Below, piece after piece: positions 7,695 through 15,828 of a DNA stretch of 64,000 bases. Within the stretch, counting starts at the first letter, position 1. Each line of letters starts with the position of its first letter. Below the pieces are notes generated by a model. That model saw only the letters and a program-made list of their open reading frames with translations, had not been told where the DNA came from and did no database searches. The stretch lies in assembly GCA_047610385.1 (NCBI GenBank), contig JBLGAC010000002.1, positions 62,001 through 126,000 on the forward strand. The letters are read 5' to 3'. The stretch comes from JBOCEF01 sp047610385 (GTDB taxonomy: Bacteria; Pseudomonadota; Alphaproteobacteria; Rhodobacterales; Rhodobacteraceae). The position numbers were made by a program, and so were the translations under genes.

Positions 7695-8489
7695 ATGACC
7701 GGCAAAGCGCAGACCATTCTCCCGCAGCCTCAGGTGCTGCTTGTCGGCGCCGGACCTGGCGATCCCGACCTTTTGACCCTGCGCGCCGCCCGCGCGCTGG
7801 GGGCCGCCGACATCGTGCTGCATGACCGGCTGGTCAGCGCCGAAATCCTCGCCCTCGCCCCCCAGGCTGAGCTGCTGGAAACCGGTAAGGCCCCCGGCGG
7901 AAAAGGCTGGACGCAAGACGACATCAACGCGGAAATCATCGCCCAAGCCCGCAAGGGCCGCCGTGTGGTGCGCCTGAAATCGGGTGATCCGCTGATCTTT
8001 GGCCGTGCGGACGAAGAAATGGACGCGCTGGAGGCCGCCGGGATCACCTATGCGATCATCCCCGGCATCACCGCCGCCGTGGCCGCTGCTGCGTCCGCCA
8101 AGGCATCGCTGACCCGGCGCGGGCGCAACGCCGCTTTGCGGTTCCTGACCGGCCAAGACATCAAGGGGTTTGCTGAGCAGGACTGGCGTTCCCTTGCCCG
8201 CGATCCGGCCGCCGCAATCTATATGGGCGTTGCTGCTGCGCGGTTTGTGCAGGGGCGGCTGATGGTCCATGGCGCGGATCCCGCAACGCCGGTGACGGTG
8301 GTTGAAAATGCATCTCGGCCCATTGAGCGGCGCATCGCCACCACGCTGGGGCGGCTTGCGGACGACATGACCGCTGCGCATCTGACCGGCCCCACCGTCA
8401 TTCTTCTGGGCATCTCGCCGCGCGCCGAGGCGCTGCGCATGCCCGCCCGTCCGGCCGACGCGACGCCCCTCGCGCGCGCTGCCATCTGA
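7695..8489 (+). CDS. cobA: Uroporphyrinogen-III C-methyltransferase for siroheme synthesis
   Basis: SUMT-family enzyme that methylates uroporphyrinogen III at C2 and C7 with SAM to give precorrin-2, the branch point to siroheme and cobalamin. The family signatures are present: VGAGPGDPDLLTLRA near the N-terminus, VRLKSGDPLIFGR, and IPGITAAVAAAASA. Residue count 264. The enzyme lacks the CysG dehydrogenase/ferrochelatase domain. Start ATG 7695 is preceded by AGAGG with a 6-nt spacer; an in-frame ATG at 7671 is possible. It is the first gene of a sulfite-assimilation operon (DUF2849, sulfite reductase, DUF934), which points to supply of siroheme for that reductase; cysG would be an equally used name. 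Confidence 0.9.
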   Translation: MTGKAQTILPQPQVLLVGAGPGDPDLLTLRAARALGAADIVLHDRLVSAEILALAPQAELLETGKAPGGKGWTQDDINAEIIAQARKGRRVVRLKSGDPLIFGRADEEMDALEAAGITYAIIPGITAAVAAAASAKASLTRRGRNAALRFLTGQDIKGFAEQDWRSLARDPAAAIYMGVAAARFVQGRLMVHGADPATPVTVVENASRPIERRIATTLGRLADDMTAAHLTGPTVILLGISPRAEALRMPARPADATPLARAAI

Positions 8490-8505
8490 TCTGAGGAGTG
8501 CTCCC

Positions 8506-8826
8506 ATGGCGAAGATCACCGGCCACGTCATCGTTTCGGCCAACCACCTGCTGACCGGCGACACCATCTACCTGACCCCGATGGGCTGGAGCGGCAACAT
8601 CGCCGACGCCCAGATCGCTGAGGCCGCGAATGCAGACACCCTGCTGGACCGCGCCAAGGCTGAGGGCGGCATCGCTGTCGGGCCAGATTTTGCCGCCGTG
8701 GTCCACGGCCCGCACGGCCCGGTTCCCGCCCACCGGCGCGAACAGATCCGCCGCGATGGGCCGAGCGTCGGTGCCCTGAACCCCGATCTTGGCGCGCGCC
8801 ACCAACGGCCCCGCGCCGCGGCCTGA
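8506..8826 (+). CDS. DUF2849 domain protein
   Basis: A 106-residue soluble protein, 16 bp after the siroheme synthase gene and 22 bp before the sulfite reductase gene. The pattern GHVIVSANHLLTGDTIYLTPMGW and a following helix (IADAQIAEAANADTLLDRA) match DUF2849, which in Rhodobacterales and rhizobia is a regular member of this sulfite/nitrite reductase neighbourhood. No biochemical role is established to my knowledge. The constant linkage suggests a role in reductase maturation or electron supply; this is inference. The last 25 residues are Arg/Pro-rich and of low complexity. Confidence 0.85.
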   Translation: MAKITGHVIVSANHLLTGDTIYLTPMGWSGNIADAQIAEAANADTLLDRAKAEGGIAVGPDFAAVVHGPHGPVPAHRREQIRRDGPSVGALNPDLGARHQRPRAAA

Positions 8827-8848
8827 ACTGAAATAGGAGCGACCCGCG

Positions 8849-10510
8849 ATGTATCGCTATGATGAATTTGACCACGCGGTCGTGACGGGCCGTGTGGATG
8901 CGTTTGAAGACCAGATCGCGCGCCGCATCTCCGGCGCGTTGACTGAGGATGAGTTCAAGCCGCTCAGGCTGATGAACGGCCTTTATCTGCAATTGCACGC
9001 CTATATGCTGCGGGTGGCGATCCCCTACGGGACGCTGAACGCTGTGCAGCTGCGCCAACTTGCGCAAATTGCGGAGACCTATGACCGCGGCTTCGGCCAT
9101 TGGACCACGCGCCAGAACATCCAGTTCAACTGGCCCAAACTGACCGACATTCCCGCCATTTTGCGCGATCTGGCGGCGGTGGAAATGCACGCGATCCAGA
9201 CCAGCGGCAACTGCATCCGCAACACCACCTCGGACCCGTTCGCGGGGGTGGCTGCTGATGAATGGATCGACCCGCGCCCGACGGCTGAATTGATCCGGCA
9301 ATGGTCCACCGACCACCCCGAATTCACCTACCTGCCGCGCAAGTTCAAGATCGCTGTGACCGGCGCTGAGGCGGATCGCGCCGCGGTGTTCTTCCACGAC
9401 ATTGGCCTGCGCGCGAAACCGGGGCCGAACGGGATCCCCGGCTGGCAGGTGATTGTCGGCGGTGGCCAAGGCCGCACGCCGATGATCGGCAAGGTGATCC
9501 GCGAATGGATCGCGCCTGACCTGCTGCTGGGGTATCTTGAGGCTATTTTGCGCGTCTACAACCTGTTCGGGCGGCGGGACAACAAATACAAGGCGCGCAT
9601 CAAGATTCTGGTGCATGAAACCGGCATCGACAAATTCCGCGACCTGGTCGAAGAAGAATTCGCCCGCGTGCCGCACCCGTCAAACCTCGTCGCCGCCCAA
9701 GAACTTGCGCGGATTGAGGCATATTTCGCCCCGCCCCCCTACGAAGACCTGCCTGAGCGCGATGAGGCCTTTGAGGCCGCGCGCGCCGCTGATCCGACCT
9801 TTGCCAATTGGGTCGCGCAGAATGGCCTTGCCCACAAGCGCCCCGGCTATGCCGCGATCACCGTGACGGTGAAGCCGGTGGGGGGGGAACCGGGCGACAT
9901 GACCTCAGCCGAAATGCGCCTGGTCGCGGGCATCGCCGATCGCCACAGCTTTGGCGAATTGCGCATCACCCATGAACAGAACATCGTGCTGCCGAACATC
10001 AAACTGTCAGATCTGCATTCCGTCTGGGTCGCGCTGACCAAGGCAGGGTTGGCCGAGGCGAACAAGGGCCTGATCACCGACATCATCGCGTGCCCGGGCC
10101 TTGATTACTGCGCGCTGGCCACGGCGCGGTCGATCCCGGTGGCGCAGGATATCTCCATCCGTTTCGCGGACCCGGCGCGGCAGGCCGATATTGGTCCGTT
10201 GTCGATCAAGATCTCAGGCTGCATCAACGCCTGCGGGCATCATCATGTGGGGCATGTGGGGATCCTTGGCCTGGATAAGGCCGGCGAGGAATTCTACCAG
10301 ATCACCCTTGGCGGCGACGCAACCGAAACGCCGTCGCTTGGGGTCCGTGCAGGCCGTGGGTTCGCGGCAGAAGAGGTCGGCCCCGCGATCGAACGTCTGG
10401 TCGACCGGTATCTTGTGCTGCGCGCCGCCCCGGATGAGACGTTCCTGCAGACCTGCCGGCGCCTCGGCCCTGATGCTTTCAAGGAGGCTCTTCATGACCT
10501 TGCTGCGTGA
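8849..10510 (+). CDS. cysI: Ferredoxin-type sulfite/nitrite reductase hemoprotein
   Basis: A 553-residue siroheme-[4Fe-4S] reductase, likely reducing sulfite to sulfide in assimilatory sulfate reduction. It has the two ferredoxin-like half domains (residues about 50-115 and 330-400) and the cluster-binding cysteines in the order CPGLDYC (CX5C) and CINAC (CX3C), followed by GHHHVGHVGILGL. The absence of a CysJ flavoprotein gene alongside fits a ferredoxin-dependent NirA-like enzyme. The gene is flanked by siroheme synthase and DUF934, and overlaps the latter by 17 bp. Sequence alone cannot exclude nitrite as a substrate, but the DUF934 context favours sulfite. Confidence 0.9.
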   Translation: MYRYDEFDHAVVTGRVDAFEDQIARRISGALTEDEFKPLRLMNGLYLQLHAYMLRVAIPYGTLNAVQLRQLAQIAETYDRGFGHWTTRQNIQFNWPKLTDIPAILRDLAAVEMHAIQTSGNCIRNTTSDPFAGVAADEWIDPRPTAELIRQWSTDHPEFTYLPRKFKIAVTGAEADRAAVFFHDIGLRAKPGPNGIPGWQVIVGGGQGRTPMIGKVIREWIAPDLLLGYLEAILRVYNLFGRRDNKYKARIKILVHETGIDKFRDLVEEEFARVPHPSNLVAAQELARIEAYFAPPPYEDLPERDEAFEAARAADPTFANWVAQNGLAHKRPGYAAITVTVKPVGGEPGDMTSAEMRLVAGIADRHSFGELRITHEQNIVLPNIKLSDLHSVWVALTKAGLAEANKGLITDIIACPGLDYCALATARSIPVAQDISIRFADPARQADIGPLSIKISGCINACGHHHVGHVGILGLDKAGEEFYQITLGGDATETPSLGVRAGRGFAAEEVGPAIERLVDRYLVLRAAPDETFLQTCRRLGPDAFKEALHDLAA

Positions 10511-11042
10511 CGGCGCGGAAGTGCCCGACGGCTGGACCCGCATTGCCGCCGAGGACCCGCGCCTTGATGGCGACACGCCCCTGACCGGCGATCTGCTGGT
10601 GCCGGCGGCGCTGTATTCCGCTGCCCACGCGCGCCTTGCGCCGGGTGCGCGGCTGGGTGTCGAAGGCCGGGCAGAGGGCGAGGAGGCGCTGCAGATCGCC
10701 GCTGCCGCCGCCCACGGCGCGGACATGGTGGCACTGGTGTTCCCCAGCTTTTCGGATGGGCGCGGGTTCTCACTGGCCAAGCGGCTGCGGCAGGCGGGCT
10801 ATGACGGCATTCTGCGCGCTGTCGGCCCGCTGATCCCGGACCAATGCCATTTCGCCGAACGCGTTGGTTTTGATGAACTTGAAATCCCCGACGCAATGGC
10901 CCTGCGCACGGGGCCGGAGCATTACGCAGGTGCGCGGGGCGCCGCGGTGGGGCGCTATCAGCTCGGCTATGCGAAGGGCGGCGACGACGCCCCGGTCTCA
11001 ATCCTCGCCGCGCGCCATGCGGACCGTCTGCGCATCGCCTGA
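10494..11042 (+). CDS. DUF934 domain protein of the sulfite reductase cluster
   Basis: A 182-residue protein starting MTLLRDGAEVPDGW with a GGAGG Shine-Dalgarno inside the end of cysI. It matches DUF934: the central FPSFSDGRGFSLAKRLR and VGPLIPDQCHFAERVGFDE segments are its hallmark. The family occurs next to CysI/NirA-type reductases across proteobacteria and is thought to assist sulfite reduction, but its mechanism is not established. In many relatives cysH (APS/PAPS reductase) sits next to it; here the operon ends and no cysH follows in this window. The start was taken at 10494; the longer frame upstream is cysI in another phase. Confidence 0.88.
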   Translation: MTLLRDGAEVPDGWTRIAAEDPRLDGDTPLTGDLLVPAALYSAAHARLAPGARLGVEGRAEGEEALQIAAAAAHGADMVALVFPSFSDGRGFSLAKRLRQAGYDGILRAVGPLIPDQCHFAERVGFDELEIPDAMALRTGPEHYAGARGAAVGRYQLGYAKGGDDAPVSILAARHADRLRIA

Positions 11043-11170
11043 CGCCCGATCCTGCGGAGCGCCCTGCCGGGCGCGCGCCATTTGCCTTTTCCCCCAAGCG
11101 GGAAAATAGGCGCTGCCCTGCTCCGGCCGCTGGCAACAGGCGCAGGCCTAGCGCGGAGGGGGAGCACGAG

Positions 11171-11196
11171 GGGGAGGGGGCCGCAGCCCCCTCCCC
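11171..11196. terminator. GC-rich hairpin between convergent DUF934 and TetR genes
   Basis: An 11-bp perfect stem (GGGGAGGGGGC / GCCCCCTCCCC) with a CGCA loop lies midway between two convergent genes. It has no T run, so it may stop transcription only weakly or with Rho. It belongs to a set of G/C-tract hairpins found between several genes in this window. Confidence 0.55.
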
Positions 11197-11239
11197 ACCT
11201 CGCATCGCGTGCGCGGGAGCGGGCGCGGGAGTGGGGCCT

Positions 11240-11851
11240 TCAGGCCTCCGAGCGCGTGCGCATGTCGCCCAAGCCGCCCGCGCCATCCAGAAACAGCGCC
11301 GTCACCATGTCCGCATATTGCGCGCGGGTCATCGGGCCGTCGTCGCGGAACCATGTCCAGGCCCAGTTCACCATTCCGAACAGCGCCATCACCGCGGGCC
11401 GCAGCCGCGCGCGGGGCAGCTCGGGCGCTGCGGCCTGCACCGCCTCGGTCATCATCATCACAAGGCGGCGTTCTTGCATGCGCACCTCGGCCTGCTTGTC
11501 CGGCGCCAGCGCCGCCAGATCATTGAGCTGCACCTTGTGGGCCGCGTCTGCGTCTCGATAGGCCTCGACCAGCGCGTGGATCAGGGCGCGCAGGCGCTCC
11601 CGCGGATCGTCCGGGCGGGGGGCTGCCTCCAAAGCTTCGGCCAGACCTTCGATATGGCCGTGGATCAGGTCGAAAAGCAGCGCTTCTTTCGACGACCAGT
11701 AGTGATAGAGCAGCGCTTTCGACACCCCGCACTCAGCGGCAAGCGCGCTCATGGACGCGCCGTGATAGCCGCCCGCGGCGAAGACCCGCGCAGCGCCGTG
11801 CAGGATCGCGCCGCGCTTGTCGTCGTAATCGGCTGCCCGCGTGCGTGCCAT
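11240..11851 (-). CDS. paaR: TetR-family regulator, probable phenylacetate repressor
   Basis: A 203-residue TetR-type repressor. The HTH lies at about residues 10-57 (ILHGAARVFAAGGYHGASM, then ECGVSKALLYHYWSSKEALL), followed by a helical ligand-binding domain. It is the last gene of the paaG-paaI-paaJ-paaK-regulator operon and overlaps paaK by one base (ATGA arrangement). PaaR proteins of this type are known in proteobacteria to repress paa genes and to release DNA on binding phenylacetyl-CoA. A perfect ACCGACCGGTCGGT palindrome between paaG and paaZ (15777-15790) is the likely operator, so the gene would regulate its own operon. The name is inferred from context and fold. Confidence 0.82.
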   Translation of the reverse strand: MARTRAADYDDKRGAILHGAARVFAAGGYHGASMSALAAECGVSKALLYHYWSSKEALLFDLIHGHIEGLAEALEAAPRPDDPRERLRALIHALVEAYRDADAAHKVQLNDLAALAPDKQAEVRMQERRLVMMMTEAVQAAAPELPRARLRPAVMALFGMVNWAWTWFRDDGPMTRAQYADMVTALFLDGAGGLGDMRTRSEA

Positions 11852-13161
11852 CAGGTGGCCGGCCTTTCATCGACCACGCGGCGGGCCTTGCCGCCTGAGC
11901 GCTCGACCTCTCCGGGGCTTGCAACCGCGATGTGGGCGGTGATGCCGACGATGCCTTTGATCGCCTCGGCCAAGGCGGCGGCGGCGGCGGCGCGGCTGGC
12001 CTCATCCGCATGGTCCGGGGTGGCTTCGGCCTGCACGGTCATCTCATCCATGCGCCCGTCGCGGGTCAGGCGGATTTGCCAATGGGGCGACAGGCCGGGG
12101 GTGGCGAGCACCAGCTCCTCAATCTGGCTGGGGAACACGTTGACGCCGCGCAGGATGATCATGTCATCGGCGCGCCCGGTGATTTTCTGCATCCGGCGCA
12201 TGGACCGCGCGGTGCCGGGCATCAGGCGCGACAGGTCCCGCGTGCGGTAGCGGATCATCGGCAAGGCTTCTTTGGTCAGGGTGGTGAACACCAGTTCGCC
12301 GGGTTCGCCATCGGGGACCAGCTCACCCGTGATGGGATCAATGATCTCCGGGTAAAAATGGTCTTCCCAGATGTGCAGGCCGTCTTTGGTTTCCACGCAT
12401 TCATTGGCGACGCCGGGGCCCATGATCTCCGACAATCCGTAGATGTCGACGGCGTGCATGTCGAACGCGTCCTCAATTTCGCGGCGCATGGCGTCGGTCC
12501 AAGGCTCAGCGCCGAAAATGCCGACCTCTAGCGAGCTGTCACGCGGATCGATCCCGCGCGCGCGGTATTCATCAAGGATCGACAGGAAATAGCTCGGCGT
12601 CACCATGATCGTGGTGGGTTTGAAATCCTCGATCAGCGTGACCTGGCGCTGGGTCATGCCGCCTGACACAGGCACCACCGTCGCGCCCAGACGCTCCGCC
12701 CCGTAATGGGCACCGAGGCCCCCGGTGAACAGCCCATAGCCATAGGCGATGTGCACCATATCGCCCGGTTTGGTGCCTGACGCGCGCATTGAGCGTGCCA
12801 CAAGGTTCGCCCAGTTCGAAATATCGCTTTTGGTATACCCGACCACAGTCGGCTTCCCAGTGGTGCCCGACGATCCGTGGATCCGCGCCAGCTTTTTCTG
12901 CGGCACGGCAAACATGCCAAACGGGTAGGTGTCGCGCAGGTCCTGCTTGGTGGTGAACGGGAATTTGGACAGGTCCGACAGCTGTGTCAGGTCGTCAGGA
13001 TGCACGCCCGCCGCATCAAATTTGGCGCGGGTCAGGGCTTGGTTCTCATAGGCGTGGTTCAGCGTCCATTTCAGACGCTTCAGCTGCACGGCAGCGATTT
13101 CGTCGCGGCTGGCGATTTCGATCGGGTCCAGCGTCTTGGGGTCGGGCGTCAGGTCTTTCAT
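11851..13161 (-). CDS. paaK: Phenylacetate-CoA ligase
   Basis: Adenylate-forming enzyme that activates phenylacetate to phenylacetyl-CoA, the first step of aerobic phenylacetate breakdown. The AMP-binding P-loop IHGSSGTTGKPTVVGYT lies at about residues 95-110, IYGLSEIMGPGV is the conserved adenylate-contact segment, and RTRDLSRL and GRADDMIILRGVNVFP mark the hinge and C-terminal domain. The 436 residues are typical of PaaK (about 435). A 150-bp gap with GC hairpins separates it from paaJ upstream; the downstream regulator gene overlaps it by one base. Confidence 0.95.
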   Translation of the reverse strand: MKDLTPDPKTLDPIEIASRDEIAAVQLKRLKWTLNHAYENQALTRAKFDAAGVHPDDLTQLSDLSKFPFTTKQDLRDTYPFGMFAVPQKKLARIHGSSGTTGKPTVVGYTKSDISNWANLVARSMRASGTKPGDMVHIAYGYGLFTGGLGAHYGAERLGATVVPVSGGMTQRQVTLIEDFKPTTIMVTPSYFLSILDEYRARGIDPRDSSLEVGIFGAEPWTDAMRREIEDAFDMHAVDIYGLSEIMGPGVANECVETKDGLHIWEDHFYPEIIDPITGELVPDGEPGELVFTTLTKEALPMIRYRTRDLSRLMPGTARSMRRMQKITGRADDMIILRGVNVFPSQIEELVLATPGLSPHWQIRLTRDGRMDEMTVQAEATPDHADEASRAAAAAALAEAIKGIVGITAHIAVASPGEVERSGGKARRVVDERPAT

Positions 13162-13250
13162 GGGCGGATCCTCCCTGCGCCTTTTTGGCGGGCGTCATGC
13201 GTCTTGGGGCTGGCCCGCTCCATCACAGGGCGGGCCGTTCGAATGGGGCG

Positions 13251-13300
13251 CGCGTCGCGGATGCGACGCCGGGCCGACGGGGGGTCAATCCCCCCCGAGG
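13251..13300. repeat. Double GC-rich hairpin between paaJ and paaK
   Basis: Two inverted repeats lie in the paaJ-paaK gap: GCGTCGC/GCGACGC over GGAT, and GGGGGG (13279-13284)/CCCCCC around a TCAAT loop followed by CGAGG. The second resembles GGGGGG-CTTG-CCCCCC at 18594 and GGGGG-ATCGA-CCCCC at 48089. They may be recurrent intergenic elements that stabilise or trim mRNA between operon genes. Confidence 0.5.
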
Positions 13301-13311
13301 GCCGCGCCGGG

Positions 13312-14511
13312 TCAGGCGCGCTCGATCATCAGCGCGATGCCTTGGCCGACGCCGATGCACATGGTGCAGATGGCGCGCTTGGCACCGCGGTTCTGCAATT
13401 CGATGGCCGCCGACAGCGCCATGCGCGCGCCGGACATGCCCAGCGGATGGCCCAGCGCGATGGCGCCGCCATTGGGGTTCACATGCTCTGCGTCATCGGG
13501 CAGGCCCAGATCGCGGGTGACCGCAAGGCCCTGGGCGGCAAAGGCCTCGTTCAGCTCGATCACGTCGATGTCGCCGATGCCAAAGCCTGTGCGCTCCAAC
13601 AGCTTGCGGGTTGCGGGCGCGGGGCCAAAGCCCATGACCCGCGGCGCGACCCCGGCGGTCGCCATGCCGACGATGCGCGCCAGCGGGGTCAGGCCGTATT
13701 TTTCAACCGCCGCGCCGGATGCGATGATCATCGCCGCCGCGCCATCATTGACGCCCGACGCGTTGCCCGCCGTCACTGACCCGCCCGCGCGGAATGGGGT
13801 CTTCAGCGCCGCCAGCTTTTCCATCGTGGTGGCGCGGGGGTGTTCATCGGCGCTGATCACCACCGGATCGCCCTTGCGCTGGGGGATGGAGATCGGCGCG
13901 ATCTCCTGCGCCAGACGTCCATTGGCCTGCGCGGCGGCGGCTTTCAGCTGGCTGCGATAGGCGAAGGCGTCTTGGGCTTCGCGCGAAATGCCCCAATCCT
14001 CGGCGACGTTTTCGGCAGTTTCCGGCATGGAATCCACGCCGTATTGCGCCTTCATCAGCTTGTTGACGAACCGCCAGCCGATGGTGGTGTCAAAGATCTG
14101 GGCGTTGCGGGAAAAGGCGCTGTCGGCCTTGCCCATCACGAACGGCGCGCGGGACATGCTTTCCACGCCCCCGGCCAGCATCACATGCGCCTCGCCAGCT
14201 TTGATTGCGCGCGCGGCGGTGCCGACGGCATCCAGACCCGATCCGCACAGCCGGTTGATCGTCGCCCCTGGCACCATCGGATCGATGCCTGCCAGCAGGG
14301 TGGCCATGCGCGCGACGTTGCGGTTGTCCTCGCCGGCTTGATTGGCGCAGCCCATGATCACGTCGTCGATGGCGTCTGACGGCAGGCCGGTCTTGGCCAT
14401 CAGTTCGCGGATCACATGGGCCAGCAGGTCGTCCGGGCGCACAGAGCTGAGGCCCCCGCCGTAGCGGCCGATGGGCGTGCGCAGTCCGGTGCAGATGAAA
14501 GCGTCGGTCAT
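13312..14511 (-). CDS. paaJ: 3-oxoadipyl-CoA/3-oxo-5,6-dehydrosuberyl-CoA thiolase
   Basis: Thiolase acting at the end of phenylacetate beta-oxidation, cleaving 3-oxoadipyl-CoA to acetyl-CoA and succinyl-CoA and also the C8 intermediate. At 399 residues it has the nucleophilic Cys in NRLCGSGLDAVGTAA, the GGVESMSRAPFVM segment typical of PcaF/PaaJ, the NEAFAAQ and NPNGGAIALGHPLG motifs and the final general-base Cys in CTMCIGVGQG. Its start overlaps the stop of paaI by 4 bp (ATGA), so it is translationally coupled. A PcaF role in protocatechuate breakdown is possible but the neighbours favour PaaJ. Confidence 0.93.
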   Translation of the reverse strand: MTDAFICTGLRTPIGRYGGGLSSVRPDDLLAHVIRELMAKTGLPSDAIDDVIMGCANQAGEDNRNVARMATLLAGIDPMVPGATINRLCGSGLDAVGTAARAIKAGEAHVMLAGGVESMSRAPFVMGKADSAFSRNAQIFDTTIGWRFVNKLMKAQYGVDSMPETAENVAEDWGISREAQDAFAYRSQLKAAAAQANGRLAQEIAPISIPQRKGDPVVISADEHPRATTMEKLAALKTPFRAGGSVTAGNASGVNDGAAAMIIASGAAVEKYGLTPLARIVGMATAGVAPRVMGFGPAPATRKLLERTGFGIGDIDVIELNEAFAAQGLAVTRDLGLPDDAEHVNPNGGAIALGHPLGMSGARMALSAAIELQNRGAKRAICTMCIGVGQGIALMIERA

Positions 14512-14942
14512 TGGGGTGTTCCTGTCTTAAAATGCTGGCCGTCGATGGTGCGCGATGCGCCGCGGAATTCCGCGATCACGGTGTCGCCATCGCGCACAGT
14601 TACGTCATAAATGCCGGAGCGGCCCGCGAGGCTGACCTCAGCCGCCGTGGCCACCAGTGTTGCGCCCAGTTTGCCGGGGCGCAGAAAGCTGATCGTGTTG
14701 TGCTGGGCCACCGCCATGCGGTTATAGCTGTTGCACGCGAATGCAAAGGCGCTGTCGGCGAGGGTGAAGATGAACCCGCCATGGCAGATGTCATGGCCGT
14801 TGGTGTGGTGCGGCGCGACCGCCATCGACGTCACCGCCGTTCCCGGCCCCACCGCGTCCAGCGTCATGCCCAGCCATTTGCTCGCATCATCGCGGGCCCA
14901 CATGGCGTCGGCAGATTTTCTGGCGATGTCCTGGGGCGTCAA
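14508..14942 (-). CDS. paaI: Hydroxyphenylacetyl-CoA thioesterase PaaI
   Basis: Hot-dog fold thioesterase of 144 residues, thought to rescue CoA from dead-end hydroxyphenylacetyl-CoA intermediates. The motif HTNGHDICHGGFIFTLADSAFAFACNSYN contains the catalytic HGG..F.LAD.AF signature of PaaI (about residues 50-75). It overlaps paaG upstream and paaJ downstream by 4 bp each, so paaG-paaI-paaJ form a coupled block. The length agrees with PaaI (about 140). Confidence 0.93.
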   Translation of the reverse strand: MTPQDIARKSADAMWARDDASKWLGMTLDAVGPGTAVTSMAVAPHHTNGHDICHGGFIFTLADSAFAFACNSYNRMAVAQHNTISFLRPGKLGATLVATAAEVSLAGRSGIYDVTVRDGDTVIAEFRGASRTIDGQHFKTGTPQ

Positions 14943-15730
14943 TGGCCGGTTCCTTTGAACACCGGCGGACGCTTTTCGTTGAACGCGGCGACCCCTTCGG
15001 CAAAATCAGGGCTGAACCCGCAATGGGATTGGCGCGATGCCTCCTCCTCCAATTGCTCAGCCAGCGTGTTGGTTGATGATGCCTGCAACGCCAGTTTCGC
15101 TTGCCCCAGCGCAAATGTCGGGGCGGCGGCGAAACTTGCGGCCATGGCGCGGGCCTCGGCCATCAGGAATTCATCGGGCACCGATTTCCAGACCATGCCC
15201 CATTCGGCGGCCTGATCGGCGGTGATCGGCTGGGCGGTCAGCATCAGCGCCTTGGCGCGCGCCTCGCCGATCAGGCGGGGCAGGGTCCATGTGCCGCCCG
15301 CGTCGGGGATCAGCCCGATTTTGGCAAAGGCTTGGATGAAGCTCGCTGATTTTGCCGCCAGCACGATGTCGCATGCCAAGGCAAGGTTCACCCCCGCCCC
15401 TGCCGCGACCCCGTTCACCGCCGCGATCACCGGCTTTTCCAGCGCGCGGATGCGCAGGATCAGCGGGTTGTAATTGGCCCGCAGGCTGTCGCCGGCATCG
15501 CGTGGGCCGTCGCCGGGGGCGGATCTGCGTTCGCCCAGATCTTGGCCCGCGCAGAACCCGCGGCCCGCACCAGTCAGGATCACGGCGCGGATTTCAGGCG
15601 CCTCAGCGCGCGCAAAGGCGTCCCGCAGGCCTTCGTGCAGCTCAGCCGTGAACGCGTTCAGCCGATCCGGGCGGTTGAGCGTGATTTCCAGCACGCCGTC
15701 GTTTTCAGTCATCAGGACAGTCGCCGTCAT
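14939..15730 (-). CDS. paaG: 1,2-epoxyphenylacetyl-CoA isomerase (enoyl-CoA hydratase family)
   Basis: Crotonase-fold protein of 263 residues that converts ring-1,2-epoxyphenylacetyl-CoA to the oxepin form and later isomerises double bonds. The oxyanion-hole elements are visible: GRGFCAGQDLGER (the AGQDL form is typical of PaaG rather than PaaF) and AVNGVAAGAGVNLALACD, followed by the conserved acidic LIPDAGGTWTLPRLIG. The ATG at 15730 is preceded by GGAGGAAAG; the longer upstream frame extends into the promoter and is ignored. First gene of the leftward paa operon. Confidence 0.92.
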   Translation of the reverse strand: MTATVLMTENDGVLEITLNRPDRLNAFTAELHEGLRDAFARAEAPEIRAVILTGAGRGFCAGQDLGERRSAPGDGPRDAGDSLRANYNPLILRIRALEKPVIAAVNGVAAGAGVNLALACDIVLAAKSASFIQAFAKIGLIPDAGGTWTLPRLIGEARAKALMLTAQPITADQAAEWGMVWKSVPDEFLMAEARAMAASFAAAPTFALGQAKLALQASSTNTLAEQLEEEASRQSHCGFSPDFAEGVAAFNEKRPPVFKGTGH

Positions 15731-15776
15731 GGCGCTTTCCTCCCCTTGGTCTTTTGTTGGATTCGATCTTGCATAA

Positions 15777-15790
15777 ACCGACCGGTCGGT
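15777..15790. promoter_or_regulatory. Perfect 14-bp palindrome, probable PaaR/TetR operator
   Basis: ACCGACCGGTCGGT is its own reverse complement and sits in the 98-bp gap between the divergent paaG and paaZ starts. TetR-type PaaR regulators are reported to recognise ACCG-ACCGGTCGGT-like palindromes, and a TetR gene closes this operon. A repressor bound here could shut both directions at once. I saw no second perfect copy in the window. Confidence 0.75.
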
Positions 15791-15828
15791 CAAACATATC
15801 CACAAACATAAATGTGGGAGCACAGGCC

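Noticed and set aside
8528..9676. 382-codon reverse frame over DUF2849 and sulfite reductase genes
   Set aside because: Shadow of two family-supported genes.
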